A stretch of DNA of 64,000 bases from Capronia americana (Eukaryota; Ascomycota; Eurotiomycetes; Chaetothyriales; Herpotrichiellaceae), in the NCBI GenBank assembly GCA_016110215.1, contig JADWQD010000003.1:3038001-3102000 (forward strand). Direction: 5' to 3'. Below, piece after piece: positions 31,802 to 43,012 of the stretch. The notes beneath the pieces are model-generated. The model saw only the letters and a program-made list of their open reading frames with translations. It was not told where the DNA came from and ran no database searches. Position 1 is the stretch's first letter, and the number at the start of each line of letters is the position of its first letter. The position numbers were made by a program, and so were the translations under genes.

Positions 31802-33871
31802 ATGGATGAGATGGCGTCTGCGGCCCCAGTCGGCACGGGAGGGGATCTAGCCTCGCAGAACAGGCGTCCGTGGCTTCAGACTCCGTTGGATGCCGCTGGA
31901 TCATGCATCAGGATTCTCATCTTGCACAAAGGATTCGGCGACATGCCAATCACTTGCGGCCTGAAGGTGGCCTCCCTCGACGATGACCCGTACTTCGAAT
32001 CCCTCTCCTACGTCTGGGGAGATCCTGAGGATACCAGATTGATAAGCGTCGGTGCAGTGACCTTCAAAGCCACGACGAATCTGTTCGAGTTCTTGCGTTG
32101 CTTGCGACTCCCAGCGGCAGACCGATACCTTTGGGCGGATGCAATTTGCATTGATCAGCTGAATAGCAGGGAAAAGATGATTCAGATCAGTTTAATGTCG
32201 AAGATCTACCAACAAGCAAAAGAATCGCATGTCTGGTTTGGCCATTTTCGGACCACTGCCCCTAACTCTTGGGAGTCGGAGTTGACCCAGGGCGGACGCT
32301 ACCAGTTAGCATCTCAGTTTTCTCCAGATATGTGGAATCGTGTCGAACAGGACTGCCTCAAGGATCTCAAATACTTTCGGAACGCAGAAGGATTTCGCCC
32401 TCTGAGCCTCCAAGAGGCCCAAGAGTTTCAGCAACGCTGCCGAGATGACATTTTTCTGGAAACGCTCCGAATCCTCGACAGAATCGCAGCTCCCGGGGGC
32501 GGGCAGCATCTGTGCGAGTACCCCGTGTTTACCTTCGTCGATAAGAAAGATAATGGCCGCCAATATGGAGTCACCAAGGGCTGGCCCATGGTATTCGACT
32601 GCATCCTATGGCTACTCACAGCGCCCTGGTGGACTCGAGTCTGGACCTTGCAAGAAGCTGTTTTGCCCCAAGTCGATCCTATTGTTCACTGCCCTCCGTA
32701 CACATTCAAGTTGTCGCGGCTAGTGAATGGAATCCATACCATGAGGAGCCATACTAAAGGCAGCTGCTGTAAATGGTTTGATCACGTTATTCTGACCTTG
32801 TATCGGCACTACCCCGGACGCGTCTTCGATCAGGCCGTATCAGTTTGTTCGCAACGACAGAGTTTGGTGTCTCGAGGTCGGCAGTCCGTACCATTGCACG
32901 ATGTTGTGCACTCCATCCGCAGGCGGAGAGCGACAGAAATCCGAGATTACTGGTATGGAATCGTGGGATTTCTACGTCCTGAACAGCAAGAAGAAGAGCG
33001 GAAAGGCCTGGAATGGACGACCACCGAAACCTTCACCAAATGCAGCAAGCTGATACTCAGTCAGAGCAAGGATCTGACAAGACTCAGCTATGCCAAACGC
33101 CTGCGACAAAGCAAGGTTGTCGGCCTTCCGTCATGGGCACTGGATCTGTCCGCCCCAGTTCGCCAAGACGACGCCGATTTCGACAACTGGGAGCTCTACA
33201 ATGCATCTGGAGGCCTGAGGTATGAACTCGTCAGCGATTGGACTGACTTGGGAACCCCGCTACTTACTGTCCAGGCAAGACGTGTCGGCACAGTATTCGC
33301 ACGTGGTGCGAGCATACCTCCTGATGCTTTCGAGGATCCAGATCCCCCCGTCAGGGTAGTCAGTTTGATCCAGGACTGGCACGCGTTGTACCACAAACTG
33401 GCACCATCTCCGGATGAGAACGCATTCTGGAGGACAACCTTCATGGACAGAGACCCCCAGCGGCATTGGATGCACAAAAGGGAAAAGTCGCTCCCTGCAA
33501 GATCGGTCGCCGAAATCAGAAAATGGTGGAAACACTGGGAACAAACAGGCGATCGCCGCGACTTGGATGCGAACAGGAACGCCGGCGACGGGAGCCGTGG
33601 AGCCTTCCAGTACAGGGCGCTCTCCCTAGCCGTGGAAAAGACGACGTTTTTCATCACGATTGAAGGACTCCCGGGCATGGGGCCCCACGACCTGGAGCCC
33701 CTGGATGAGCTGTATGCTCTTCGAGGTTGCAAGTCGCTGGCGGTGCTACGGCGAGGGTCTGCCGCCGAAGCGTATTCTCTGAAGTTCGTGGGACTCTGCT
33801 TTGTGGATACCTGGATGTACGGCCGGGCTATACAGGGCAATCCTGTCTGGGAGACGCTTGAGCTGTGTTAA
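31802..33871 (+). CDS. HET-domain protein
   Basis: Intronless protein of 689 residues with an N-terminal heterokaryon-incompatibility domain. The three HET blocks are clear: FESLSYVWGDPEDTR (residues 65-79), RYLWADAICIDQLNSREKMIQ (about 108-128) with MSKIYQQAKESHVWFG after it, and the third block APWWTRVWTLQEAVLPQ (about 276-292). HET proteins act as effectors of non-self recognition and cell death when hyphae fuse. The C-terminal 350 residues have no recognised domain but contain the usual WYGIVGF and GLPSWALDLSAP motifs seen after HET domains. There is no NACHT, WD or ankyrin part. The start at 31802 is the first ATG of the frame and is followed by an Ala/Gly-rich leader. Confidence 0.92.
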   Translation: MDEMASAAPVGTGGDLASQNRRPWLQTPLDAAGSCIRILILHKGFGDMPITCGLKVASLDDDPYFESLSYVWGDPEDTRLISVGAVTFKATTNLFEFLRCLRLPAADRYLWADAICIDQLNSREKMIQISLMSKIYQQAKESHVWFGHFRTTAPNSWESELTQGGRYQLASQFSPDMWNRVEQDCLKDLKYFRNAEGFRPLSLQEAQEFQQRCRDDIFLETLRILDRIAAPGGGQHLCEYPVFTFVDKKDNGRQYGVTKGWPMVFDCILWLLTAPWWTRVWTLQEAVLPQVDPIVHCPPYTFKLSRLVNGIHTMRSHTKGSCCKWFDHVILTLYRHYPGRVFDQAVSVCSQRQSLVSRGRQSVPLHDVVHSIRRRRATEIRDYWYGIVGFLRPEQQEEERKGLEWTTTETFTKCSKLILSQSKDLTRLSYAKRLRQSKVVGLPSWALDLSAPVRQDDADFDNWELYNASGGLRYELVSDWTDLGTPLLTVQARRVGTVFARGASIPPDAFEDPDPPVRVVSLIQDWHALYHKLAPSPDENAFWRTTFMDRDPQRHWMHKREKSLPARSVAEIRKWWKHWEQTGDRRDLDANRNAGDGSRGAFQYRALSLAVEKTTFFITIEGLPGMGPHDLEPLDELYALRGCKSLAVLRRGSAAEAYSLKFVGLCFVDTWMYGRAIQGNPVWETLELC

Positions 33872-34631
33872 ACGTCTTCCATCCGGTATCTACGCACAAG
33901 TCAAGTCGCTTGCGATGCCGGCTGAGTGAACTTTACTACCCTTTCATCCCGGATTGGAACGAAGAAGGTGATGCAATTTACTCGACTTGCGGTGATGAGG
34001 CTACCGGTGTTGACGAGGGTAAGTCACGTAGTATACGCGTACCATGTGGGCACTGAGTGGTCCGGAGGGGCACAACTCTATGCTCGCCATCAGACGATAT
34101 AGTTATGTCCACTCCCTCGCACTCGACTCATTTCTTCAGACTTCCACTTATCCATACCCACGGTTGAATATTCTGTTCAATCTTGCGCAGAGTCCCATCC
34201 CAGATCCCTCCCGCTGACTACCAACTTAATACCCGAAACGAGGCAAGAGATGAAGTATTGTAAACTGGAATGCCTATACTGTATTGGAATCTATCTGACT
34301 CTGTCTCTTGCTGTTGACTCTTTCTCTTCGTTTCTCTACTTTTGGAGAGCTTTGCTGGACTAATGAACATGAATGCCGGGACCAGAGCAACGCCTACAAA
34401 TATGTACCGAGACCTCTGTCGATAGGCGTGGTAGGCTTTCAACACAACTTGTCTGAAGTTCCCCATTACTCCTTCTCCGACAGCCGTGTGGCTGGAGAAC
34501 TGTTCCCATAGGGAGCCAATTCCAAATGACCAGCTCTGATATTCCGGTCGAATTGTCGCAGTCAAACCGTTAAGGTTTCTCGTCTGCACGAGACCGCCCG
34601 CAATGCGCTCCTTGAGGTGAACCGGACCTTC
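33872..34631. other. Convergent intergenic region
   Basis: Between the HET gene (+) and the cytochrome b561-like gene (-). A 123-codon minus frame (34218-34589) contains one hydrophobic stretch, but it opens with GTG and has no domain; not called. Confidence 0.4.
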
Positions 34632-35509
34632 CTATACCCGGCCAACTGCCACAGCGGGGCCGCTTTTATTTTCCACACGGCGTTCCAGCATGTCATGATG
34701 TGTCTCCTCAGCATCTTTCTTGCCTCTGTTCCAGTACCACAGCAGAACGATCACGATATAGATCACGCCGACGATTCCAGCCGCGGCGCTGTAACCTTTC
34801 TCGCCGCCGGGGGTGTTATTGGCCAACACGATGCCAGTGGCGCCGTTCACAATGGACGCGACCATCAACAGGCGTCCAAGCCAGACATGGGAGCGCCGTA
34901 GCCAAGGATTGAATTTTTTACCCGGCGATTTGCGTTTGTAGAGAGAGTGATGCCACTGTCCTATGAGAGGCTGGAGCAGAAGTAGAGCCGTGAGGATGGT
35001 GCCGAGGACTCCGTGGCCGTATGCATCATTGTACACCTAGAACCGTCGTGCATCAGTCTAGCTATCAATCAACTGAGGTGGGGATCTTGGAACATGCTGC
35101 GTTTTCCCTCCCTCCTATTATAGGATATGGATCTATCGATGCAAATTTCCGCACGCACCTCGTTGTGAATAACACAGACCCAGACTCCGACTCCGAACCC
35201 GGCGATAAGCATTGCCAGGCCCAACAGCTGGCAGCATATATGGATTTTGAAAAGTGTTCGTCCGCTGACCACGCGGTCCAGCAGTCTCCAACAGATCGAG
35301 CCGAAAGGGAAAATCAAGATGACTGTGATTCCCATCAAGATTCCATGGACTTTGTCGGAGAGATGTTTTGTCGCCGGTGGTGCAGAACGTGACAAAAGAT
35401 GATTTTCCATGCTGACAGTCATCTCCGAAGTAGAAGTTGCCGATACCTGAAAGATTTCGGCGACTAGGAGAAGGAGAAGGGAATGGACTGAACTTGAACT
35501 GCACTTCAT
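34632..35509 (-). CDS. Cytochrome b561-type ferric reductase transmembrane protein
   Basis: Two exons (35509-35159, 35036-34632) encode 251 residues. The N-terminus MKCSSSSVHSLLLLLVAEIF is a signal peptide. Four core helices then carry the heme-ligand histidines in b561 order: KVHGILMGITVILIFPFG, FKIHICCQLLGLAMLIAGF, YGHGVLGTILTALLLLQPL with GQWHH, and RRSHVWLGRLLMVASIVNG. A fifth helix is AAGIVGVIYIVIVLLWYW, and the tail is charged. Such proteins pass electrons across membranes to ferric iron or other acceptors; related fungal proteins also carry a DOMON cytochrome, absent here. The distance between signal peptide and first helix (about 30 residues) leaves no room for a DOMON domain. The 122-nt intron falls after HNE. 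Confidence 0.85.
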
Positions 35510-36972
35510 TCTTTCAGCAGCAGAAAGGTGCTCAATCTCGAGGTCCCAAGGGCAAAATGTCAGGCGAACAAATACCCGGTTTAACGGAGCAGGAAAAAGA
35601 AGAGGACCCAAGAGCGCCGATTGTGCTCCTTTTGTGCCACTCACCCCTCGTCTAGAACTTCTCGAGGTCCCATTCTGTTGTTACGGAGAGCTCACTCCTT
35701 TGGTGGATAGCGCGGTATCGGATCCCATAGTATCACACCAGTATATTCGTCTGGGCCCAATGGGCTCGTTCCCACTGGACTCTGGACGGCGTTGAGGTGG
35801 CTTTCCTAACCAGGCACAAGTAACTCGCAAAAGCGAATCAGGGCACAAGCTCCTAGAGCAAAGAGTTTTCCGACAACCAGGCATTTGTCCGCCATCTGCA
35901 AGCGGTCTCGTGTCCGATATAACAGACCTGAATCGAGTCATTGTAATAGTTCGACGCTGCTGGTTTGGCTGTGGAGCTGGACAGAGGTCGGACGACTTAT
36001 CAGATTAGATTGATAAAATCCGCCTGATTAGATTGGATGAGCGAAGATTTTTGCATCAGATAAGGAATCCACTGCTGTAGGCGCTGAGAAGCCACGGCCA
36101 TTCTCCGAAGCGTTCTCGGATATGTCCATGATCAAGCATCATAAGATGGGACCAATTCAAGGGCGAGAGTAATTCAGATATGTTGCTTCATTGAATCAAG
36201 CTTAAAAGCCAAGAAATATCCGCTTGAAGACATGGTCGATCCAGGAAGGGTACGAGGTATAAACACAAGACATACAACTCAGGGAGTGCAACGTGCAGGG
36301 AGGCGGCATAAATCGGACTGAGATCGGGACCTAGTTCTCCAAGTTAGGAAGAACAAGAGTATATATAGAACAAGGTGCAGCACGCATGAACTCGCCCTAG
36401 TCTCCATCAGAGGTAAATAGGTCGGGCTCAAAAGGATAACGTAAGAGTGACTGGCCAGCTTCCGCTCTCGGAGTTTCACTGGCCCATTGCGTGCTCGAAT
36501 GAAGCTCTTGGATTCAATACCTACGCGTACAGCTCCTGAAAGAAGCCAAAGAAGAGGTATGTGTGTATGAATCCAGTGGCTGTAGGACCATGGAGGCAAG
36601 GAAACTTAAAACGTAAGTGAGGGTTGACTGGGTTCTTAAAAGCGGCACGGCTGGCGTGAGTTGCACGTGGACTCCGAATCCCGCTTCATCTTTGCATCGT
36701 TCTGATTGGTCTAAAAAAATGCACTGTCGTTCCTACCTGCCTCGCAAAAGGTTTGGTCCTTGCAATATTTCAAAACCCCCCTCCCATTTGAGAAAACGCC
36801 CAGTACCTGCTGCGCGCCCTGCTCTGTTCGCAGGTGACTTAGGGCCTTTATGTTCTACAGGCTATTTTAGAACTGTGATCACCCTGGCCAAATTCCGATC
36901 ACCGTCATAGGTAGCGACGCTCTGCGAGAATTATCTTCTAACCATCGTTAGAAAAATTGCGTCTACGACACG
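35510..36972. other. Divergent intergenic region, b561-like and Zn2Cys6 genes
   Basis: No supported gene in 1.46 kb. At 36002-36040 the motif GATTAGATTG occurs twice within 35 bp. Other short frames lack domains. Confidence 0.45.
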
Positions 36973-38431
36973 ATGATACGCCGGGGCCATGTCAAGTCCA
37001 AGACGGGCTGTAAGACCTGTGTTGCCCGGCGAATTAAATGCGATGAACTCCGTCCCCGTTGGTAAGTCAATTCCCATAGCATAGAAAAAGCGTTGGGATG
37101 ACCGGAAAACTTCTATAGTCACAATTGTATTCGAGCTAGCCGAGCGTGCATTTTCGGTACAAGTGACCAGAGCTATCCTCGTACGCTTGAGAGAGGTGGG
37201 ATTACGTCGGCGACAGACGAGTCCCATTCGTTCCTATCAGCCGTGCAACTCTACGAATCTCCAACGTGGTCCTGTTTCGCCTCGAGGGGCTTACGATATC
37301 TGAACTACCTCTCACACCTAGCATCATTGCTGGAGATGAATGGTACTTCTGCACTTTCCTTGTGGTGGGGCGAGATACCAAGGTACGTTTGCAAGTGCTG
37401 CCCGAGGATCAATGGCTCCCCGTTGCTGAGCCGAACAGTCTTTTCAAGTTGGCATTTCGTTTCGATTTTGTTAGAGACGTTATAAGTGCCCACGTTGCAG
37501 GCAATCTTGCAATTTCATTGAATTCGTCCGCAATTCAAGAAGATGCCTTGTACTACCGGAGCCTGGCATGTGGGGGTCTTAACTGTGCGATCAGCGAGTT
37601 CTCAAGGGCCAACTGCGATGCTATCCTAGCAGCATCGATGATTCTTTCACTACAACAGGACAACTGGTGAGTACGAGGAAGACCGTATCAGAATCGGCAC
37701 CCTACTGAAATAGATAATAGGAAACATTGGAAGAAGTTGACCGAAGGTACTTCCGCGGTAAGACGTTGTACTAGGAACTCTTCGCCGCTGATGCTGTTCG
37801 TTAATTGCCCACACAGGTCATTTCAGCCATGGGTCCGTGGGTGAAGGATTCTGAGTTCTCTCCATTCATCACGGATGATACTTTCTCCTCCTTCTGGACA
37901 CAAGACCAGCAATCAGAACGTCAATGCACTATTCAAGCAGGCTTGTATATTCCAAAGAGCCTGGATTGCTTATCCTCATTGGGTATGGACTCTCTTGACC
38001 GGTTGTCCCACTGCGTCAAGCGACAATATGAGCTGGCTACGATGCTCAGGCTACTCAAACGTGTTCTCCAAAATATCCGAGACGGTGGAACAAAATTATC
38101 AGCGGACGCGCAATTCCGCACAACCCATCCTCTGAGGCTCGGCCGGATCCCTAACCACTTCGGGTCGCTGGCGACGGGCGATCCTGCTTATCTCATCGCC
38201 ATTGCACATCTTTTCGCCGTTGCCGTTGCTCTTTCCATGACCTTCTCGGCAATCGACCTCGAATTCTTCATTTTCATCCGGCTCAAGGCTGTTATGCAGA
38301 TTTATCAGGCTCTGACACATGCACCCCTGTACCCGTGCCACTCTTGCGAGGCACTTCATGATGCTACGAGAATGTTGGAATTTCCTTGGGAAGTAGTACG
38401 GACATACTGCCAGTACCGAAAACGAGACTGA
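36973..38431 (+). CDS. Zn2Cys6 transcription factor
   Basis: Five exons (36973-37061, 37119-37342, 37396-37666, 37721-37757, 37817-38431) give 411 residues in frame. The zinc cluster is split by intron 1: KSKTGCKTCVARRIKCDELR in exon 1, then CHNCIRASRAC in exon 2, exactly C-x2-C-x6-C-x6-C-x2-C-x6-C starting at residue 13. The middle homology region reads LFKLAFRFDFVRDVISAHVA, then YYRSLACGGLNCAISEFSRA and NCDAILAASMILSLQQDNW with SAVISAMGPW, which fits a known branch of C6 regulators. Introns are 53-59 nt; the choice of intron 2 (donor 37343, acceptor 37395) is the only one found that keeps frame. It is short for the family and convergent with the NmrA-like gene 61 bp away; the pair may be functionally linked. 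Confidence 0.82.
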
Positions 38432-38492
38432 GTGCAACTGGATGATATTCAGCCCTCTATTCTGAGGGCATTCCTCTTCGACAGCTTTCAAA

Positions 38493-39579
38493 CTAAGGCG
38501 ACTGCCACCCTGCTCGAATCACGTCCTCGACACTCATGGGATGAATATGTGGGAAAGCATCATTCGCAACCATGGCTCCATGCGAGGGTGTGAAATCGAA
38601 TCCGCCGCTTTCCATTGCGATGCCGAAACGAGCAAAATTTTGCTGGAAGGCTCTCTTAGAGTCTTCAGATGAATAGTAATGGCGGTGAGATGGAAGTTCG
38701 GTGATATGTCCGCTCTTCAGCCGCTCAACAGGGTCGTACGCGACCGTGAATTTCGTTCCTCTGACCGCTTCGGCAATACGCAAAACTTCATTCAATGTTT
38801 TCCGATCACCCATCATCACGCTGCTCTTGCTCCATGTCCTGTCAGGAAGGGATAATGTGCCCAAGACGAATTTGGCGACATCACCAGAATAGGTGTATAC
38901 GATAGGCACGTCACCTGATCCAGGAATGCCGGCCGTATTGTGTGCTATGTCAATAGCGAATACCCAAGGGTCTAGGTATGACTTGATTCGTGGCATGCCG
39001 AAGTAATCCGCAAAAATGCCATGGCTGAACAGTGTATACTCCAGACCGGTCTTGTCGAGCTCCATCACAGCAGCGAGCTTGTAATCGGCGTCAGAGGAGG
39101 TAGATTCTAGGTACCTAGGACATAAACAAAGTGGATTAGCACCCGCGCTCTACCTATAATACACTTATCGGCAACGAACTGTTTCTCCTTGCGCGGAAAT
39201 CCAAACTCGCTCGGCGTGAATCGCTTGACACAGGATGTCCTGGCGGCTCCGCGGATGAGGTTCAACTGCGCATCACTCTGCTCCTTGCTCTTGATTGAGA
39301 GCACCGATACAACCGTGTGAATATCATGCGCATCGAGTGTTTTGGAAATCGAGTCGATGCTGGTATAATCGACAAACACGTGTCGTGGCAGGTCACTTTG
39401 CTGTTATGATCTCCAAGCGTCAGTAAAAGTACGCAAGAGTTCGGAAACCGTCGTTGGTTTTCTCGCATTCTTACCTTTCTGGACAGGATTATGTGCGTGT
39501 GCTCATTGCTCGCCTCAAGCATCTCAGCTATCATGCGACCGAGACCTCCGGTTCCGCCGGCAATGGCTACCTTCACCAT
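38493..39579 (-). CDS. NmrA-like / isoflavone-reductase-type NAD(P)-binding protein
   Basis: Atypical short-chain dehydrogenase of 321 residues built from exons 39579-39475, 39400-39154 and 39106-38493. It opens with the dinucleotide motif GGTGGLG (VKVAIAGGTGGLGRMIAEML), then VFVDYTSIDSISKTLDAHDI, VVSVLSI, RFTPSEFGFP and the lysine segment DYKLAAVMELDKTGLEYT. These blocks are those of phenylcoumaran-benzylic-ether-reductase and isoflavone-reductase relatives; some NmrA-like members only sense NADP rather than reduce a substrate. Intron 2 (39153-39107, 47 nt) needs the second of two close AG sites (GTACCTAG) to avoid a stop. It is convergent with the Zn2Cys6 gene, and a duplicated 97-bp block lies upstream. 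Fungal relatives often belong to secondary-metabolite loci, but no backbone enzyme is nearby. Confidence 0.85.
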
Positions 39580-39772
39580 GATGTGTGGTAGATTTTGTTT
39601 TGAACAATGAGAAGCGAGTCACAATCTGCGGGTCGCCTTTTCCTACCGTATCTCCAGTAGACTTCAGTGTGGCATCGTAGATTGACCTTATATACCCTGG
39701 CCCGGCCCTTATAGACCAGGTCACTTCAGCATAAGGTTTCATAATTCGTCCGTAGATCCCGAGAACCGTGTA

Positions 39773-39869
39773 TAGAGAGGCACATCAAAGAGGAGCATCG
39801 ATCATGTTACAGTTCCCTTACCGACCGGGGAGTTTAGTGAAGCCGTTGCTGGCTGGGGCAGGGCACGCT
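39773..39869. repeat. Direct repeat copy 1 (97 bp)
   Basis: Begins TAGAGAGGCACATCAAAG and ends GGGGCAGGGCACGCT. It matches the copy at 39994-40090 without gaps and with about ten mismatches. The spacing between copies is 221 bp. It lies 194 bp upstream of the NmrA-like start. Confidence 0.95.
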
Positions 39870-39993
39870 AAAGAAAACACGAGCACGCCAGACTCGTTTG
39901 GGTCTGACCTACCTCTCACTCATCTCTGTAGTGGTTCCCGAAGCCGCCCTCCCCTTGCATTTTGCGTTTTGCGTTTGAATCCATTGGCTTGTG

Positions 39994-40090
39994 TAGAGAG
40001 GCACATCAAAGCGGAGTATCGATCATGTTACAGTTCCCTTCTTGAGCGGGGAGTTTAGTAGAGCCGTTGCTTGCTGGGGCAGGGCCCGCT
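39994..40090. repeat. Direct repeat copy 2 (97 bp)
   Basis: Second copy of the block at 39773-39869, same orientation, about 90 percent identical. Differences are of mixed type, not only C to T, so they do not by themselves suggest RIP. Confidence 0.95.
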
Positions 40091-40620
40091 GAGTTTATAT
40101 ACCTGCGAAAGTTTAACTGAAATAAGTGCGGTACGAAATGTGTGCTAAGAGGTGTGTCCGTATACGTTCCGCCAATCCTAGCTATATTTCCGTCTATCAC
40201 TTCGGGTTCATGCACTCATTCAGCAGCCCACTCCAAGCATAATAGCTACCATGACTTACCTTGACTTATCTTAATCTACCTTGGCTCTCCCCTTACGGAC
40301 TCATTACAACTTTCTCTCACTGAAGGCTAAGGAGATAAGTAGGCCATACCTTGCCCGATATACGGTGCTATACTCACGGGTCCAATTTGCAGGTGGAAGG
40401 AGAATCGGTCAGAGGGAAGATGCATACGGTCAGATCCGTGACAACTGGGTGAACCACCGGAATGAAGGGGGACCATTTATAGTGTTGACAGCAGGTCGGT
40501 GGGAAGACACCCACCGACCCGCACGCCAGACTCCGAGATTGGTGACTCCGGACGGCCACAGAGATCCATGTTTAGCGCGAGGACAGAAATGGCCGTCGAG
40601 GGGGCAGAGCGAGGGCGTGG

Positions 40621-40671
40621 GTGAGTGAAGGTGAGTGAAGGTGAGGGAAAGGTGAGAGCAGGTGAGCGGGG
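40621..40671. repeat. Decamer GTGAGTGAAG-type tandem repeat
   Basis: Two exact GTGAGTGAAG units are followed by GTGAGGGAAA, GTGAGAGCAG and GTGAGCGGGG, with one extra G between the third and fourth. It is a purine-rich array in intergenic DNA. Confidence 0.85.
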
Positions 40672-41096
40672 GGTGCGCGAATTTAAAAGCGGCGCCGGCT
40701 GGGTGAGGCGCGAGGTGCGCTCGGCGTCAATTCACCTTCTCTTGAGCCGCCAAGCTCGCTGATATTATCGTTCACAATTCTCTGGCATGTTGTTTCGCAT
40801 ATTATCGTAGTTTGAGCTTTATGAATGCCTCGGTGGCGCCTTCATGGTTGAATGATATAGGCACATCTGCCCATGTTGGTTAGGCATGTGGACGCTTTCT
40901 ACAAACACCCGCCCACCAGCGACACCCGCGCCTCTCCAAAACAGTGGCATGAGGATGAATTTAGTTCGCTCAGACTTTTATTATGCCTGTGCCAGAAATC
41001 CTGCACAAGATCTTGCTGAAACGCCAACACTCGAACGTGCTGACCAAGTTATCGTACAAGCGATCAACTCTCATGCTGCTGCTTTGCATTGATTTC

Positions 41097-42359
41097 CTAA
41101 ACTCGATCCGATGAAGCCATTTCTTTCGAGTCCCGCTGATCAGCCATGCCAGGTCCAGTGATGAACCCGCCTCTTTCCACATCTCCAAGGGGCGTACCAG
41201 ACCTCGCAGCCTCCCACCCTTCGTCGCCCACGTAGCCGGGGCGCCCGACACCCAGCCAGAACGCACGAGCTCGACTGCGAGCGCCCCAAGCCCACCCTGC
41301 CCCTCCTTGGATGGGCAAATGATACCACCGAAACCCGAGCCACGCTGTGAATATGCCTAGGATGGAGCCCGAAATGATGTCAAACCCGTGGTGGCGATAG
41401 TCGAACCAGCGAGAGATTGAAACAAACATGGCAGTTGCGATAGGGACGAATGCAATGATAAGAAGATAGATCGGAGGCGCCGCTGCTTGATTGCGAGGAG
41501 GGTGTATTCGTGAAGCGGAGGTTGACTGCGAATTCTTTCTCGGTCTGCCGTCACCGTCTGTTTCGTCATCAAACGTCGAGATGTATCGCTGGCTGTCTGA
41601 GCCGGGCAAAAGGAAAGGAATCTGGACGGCGAATTTGGCACAGACAAACAGGCAGAGGTAGAGCATGCCCGCCCAGATGAAGCTCGAGTGGCCAGACGGC
41701 CAGCTGGCGAACGCGTTGCGCAGCTTGCCTTGGTCCGTCTGTCGGCAGATGTGCCAGTCAACGATAATCGGGACAGCAGAGTCCAAAGCCGATCCCAATC
41801 CACCAACCTGATGTCTGCGTATGGATTCAGGGCTCAAGTCTGGGTCGCAAACCGCCAGCAGAAAAGGTCGAGGTTTGCCCGCGAGGTCTTTCAGACCCTC
41901 GGTGATGACAAAGGCTCCTGACAGGGCCACACCAAGGCCCATCCATGCTGCATTCCATTCCCAGAGCTTTCTACGCCAGATCAGCGCTTTCGGAGTCTTT
42001 CTATCGGCGGTCGGACCGGGTACGAAGAGTAAGGAGATGGCGGCCGTTATGACTGCTGGGGCGACGATCGCAATGAGCATTAAAACAGGTACGGTGACGG
42101 TATCATCGTGGTAAGGGAACGAGATGCTCGGGTCTTGAAGTGAGAAGTTGTGTTTGTTTCCATGGACTTTGGAAAGGCCTCCGCCGACGGCAAAGGTCGC
42201 TCTGATGCATCAGTCAGTCCGCGTTCAATAAGAGTGAGCCCGAGTGTCATGCACCTACAGTATTAGAATCCAGTCCAGCACATAAGATGCAACCAGGCGT
42301 TTTGAGACGTGCCTCACGCCTGAAGCGAAGGTGTTGACGGATCTGGCTGCGGGAGCCAT
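41097..42359 (-). CDS. PAP2-family lipid phosphate phosphatase
   Basis: Membrane phosphatase that removes phosphate from phosphatidate, diacylglycerol pyrophosphate or related lipids. Exon 1 (42359-42259) encodes MAPAARSVNT to SYVLDWILIL, the first helix; exon 2 (42201-41097) carries the rest, 401 residues in total. The three catalytic blocks are complete: KDLAGKPRP (K138 to P146), PSGH (202-205) and SRWFDYRHHGFD with Arg298, His304 and Asp308. Six helices are visible. SLQDPSISFPYHDDTVTV after helix 1 is the family's lumenal loop. The loop between the PSGH helix and the next one contains an acidic DDETDGDG and Ser-rich insert. A C-terminal hydrophilic tail of about 75 residues follows the last helix. 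The intron is 57 nt. Confidence 0.9.
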
Positions 42360-43012
42360 TTGTGGTAACTGAGCACGCGACACAGTTTGTGAGGGGAATC
42401 GAGAACTTCTTATCATCCAAAGTCTGCCACACGAGGGTAGAAATTACGACTCCATTCCGCCGCGTGAAGCACGGTGGCTTGGCCCTCTTGTCGTCTCACA
42501 AAGGTGGACGAATGACTTGTTGTCTCAGTGTGGCCTTGACTCTTGACGCTGGTTCAGCTCATGACCCGTGCACGCCCCGTGCGCGTGGATGGACGGCGGC
42601 CCACAGTTAAGAAAGGAAGATGGAGCCGAAGACGTAATCCAAGGGGCGCCGAAACAACCTGCAGCGTTGCATACGAGTACCTAATTACCTACTCGTAGTA
42701 AATCCTTTTTCCTTAAAAGGTCGCTCGCAACGGAAGCTGCGCGGCGCGCGGCTGTGCACACGGAACTTTGAGTCAACCACTCATCTTGTTCGGGTGACAG
42801 ACTGCCACACGTTCCAAGGGCACAGTACCCGGCGGCTCGAACATTTGAGTGGCAAACAGCCCTGTCTTCTGTTTGCGGTGGATGCGCCGAGCGTACTTCC
42901 AGTTTCAGCTCAGTGATTTCAGCACGACCGAATTCGATGGATATCCATATTTGGTCTTGATGACCATAATCAAAACATCTTCTATGTACGAGTACGGAGT
43001 ACAGCCCCGCCA
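42360..43012. other. Intergenic region
   Basis: Upstream region of the PAP2 gene and 3' UTR of the aldo/keto reductase gene, both minus strand. Nothing else is supported. Confidence 0.4.

Larger units (their letters stand above)
39580..41096. other. Intergenic region with duplicated block
   Basis: Upstream region of the NmrA-like gene and 3' side of the PAP2 gene. It contains the 97-bp direct repeats (39773-39869, 39994-40090) and a GTGAG-type decamer array (40621-40671). No gene is supported. Confidence 0.5.

Noticed and set aside
37243..37485. Frameshift in the second Zn2Cys6 gene
   Set aside because: A 53-nt intron (37343-37395) with GT and AG ends restores the frame and the family homology.
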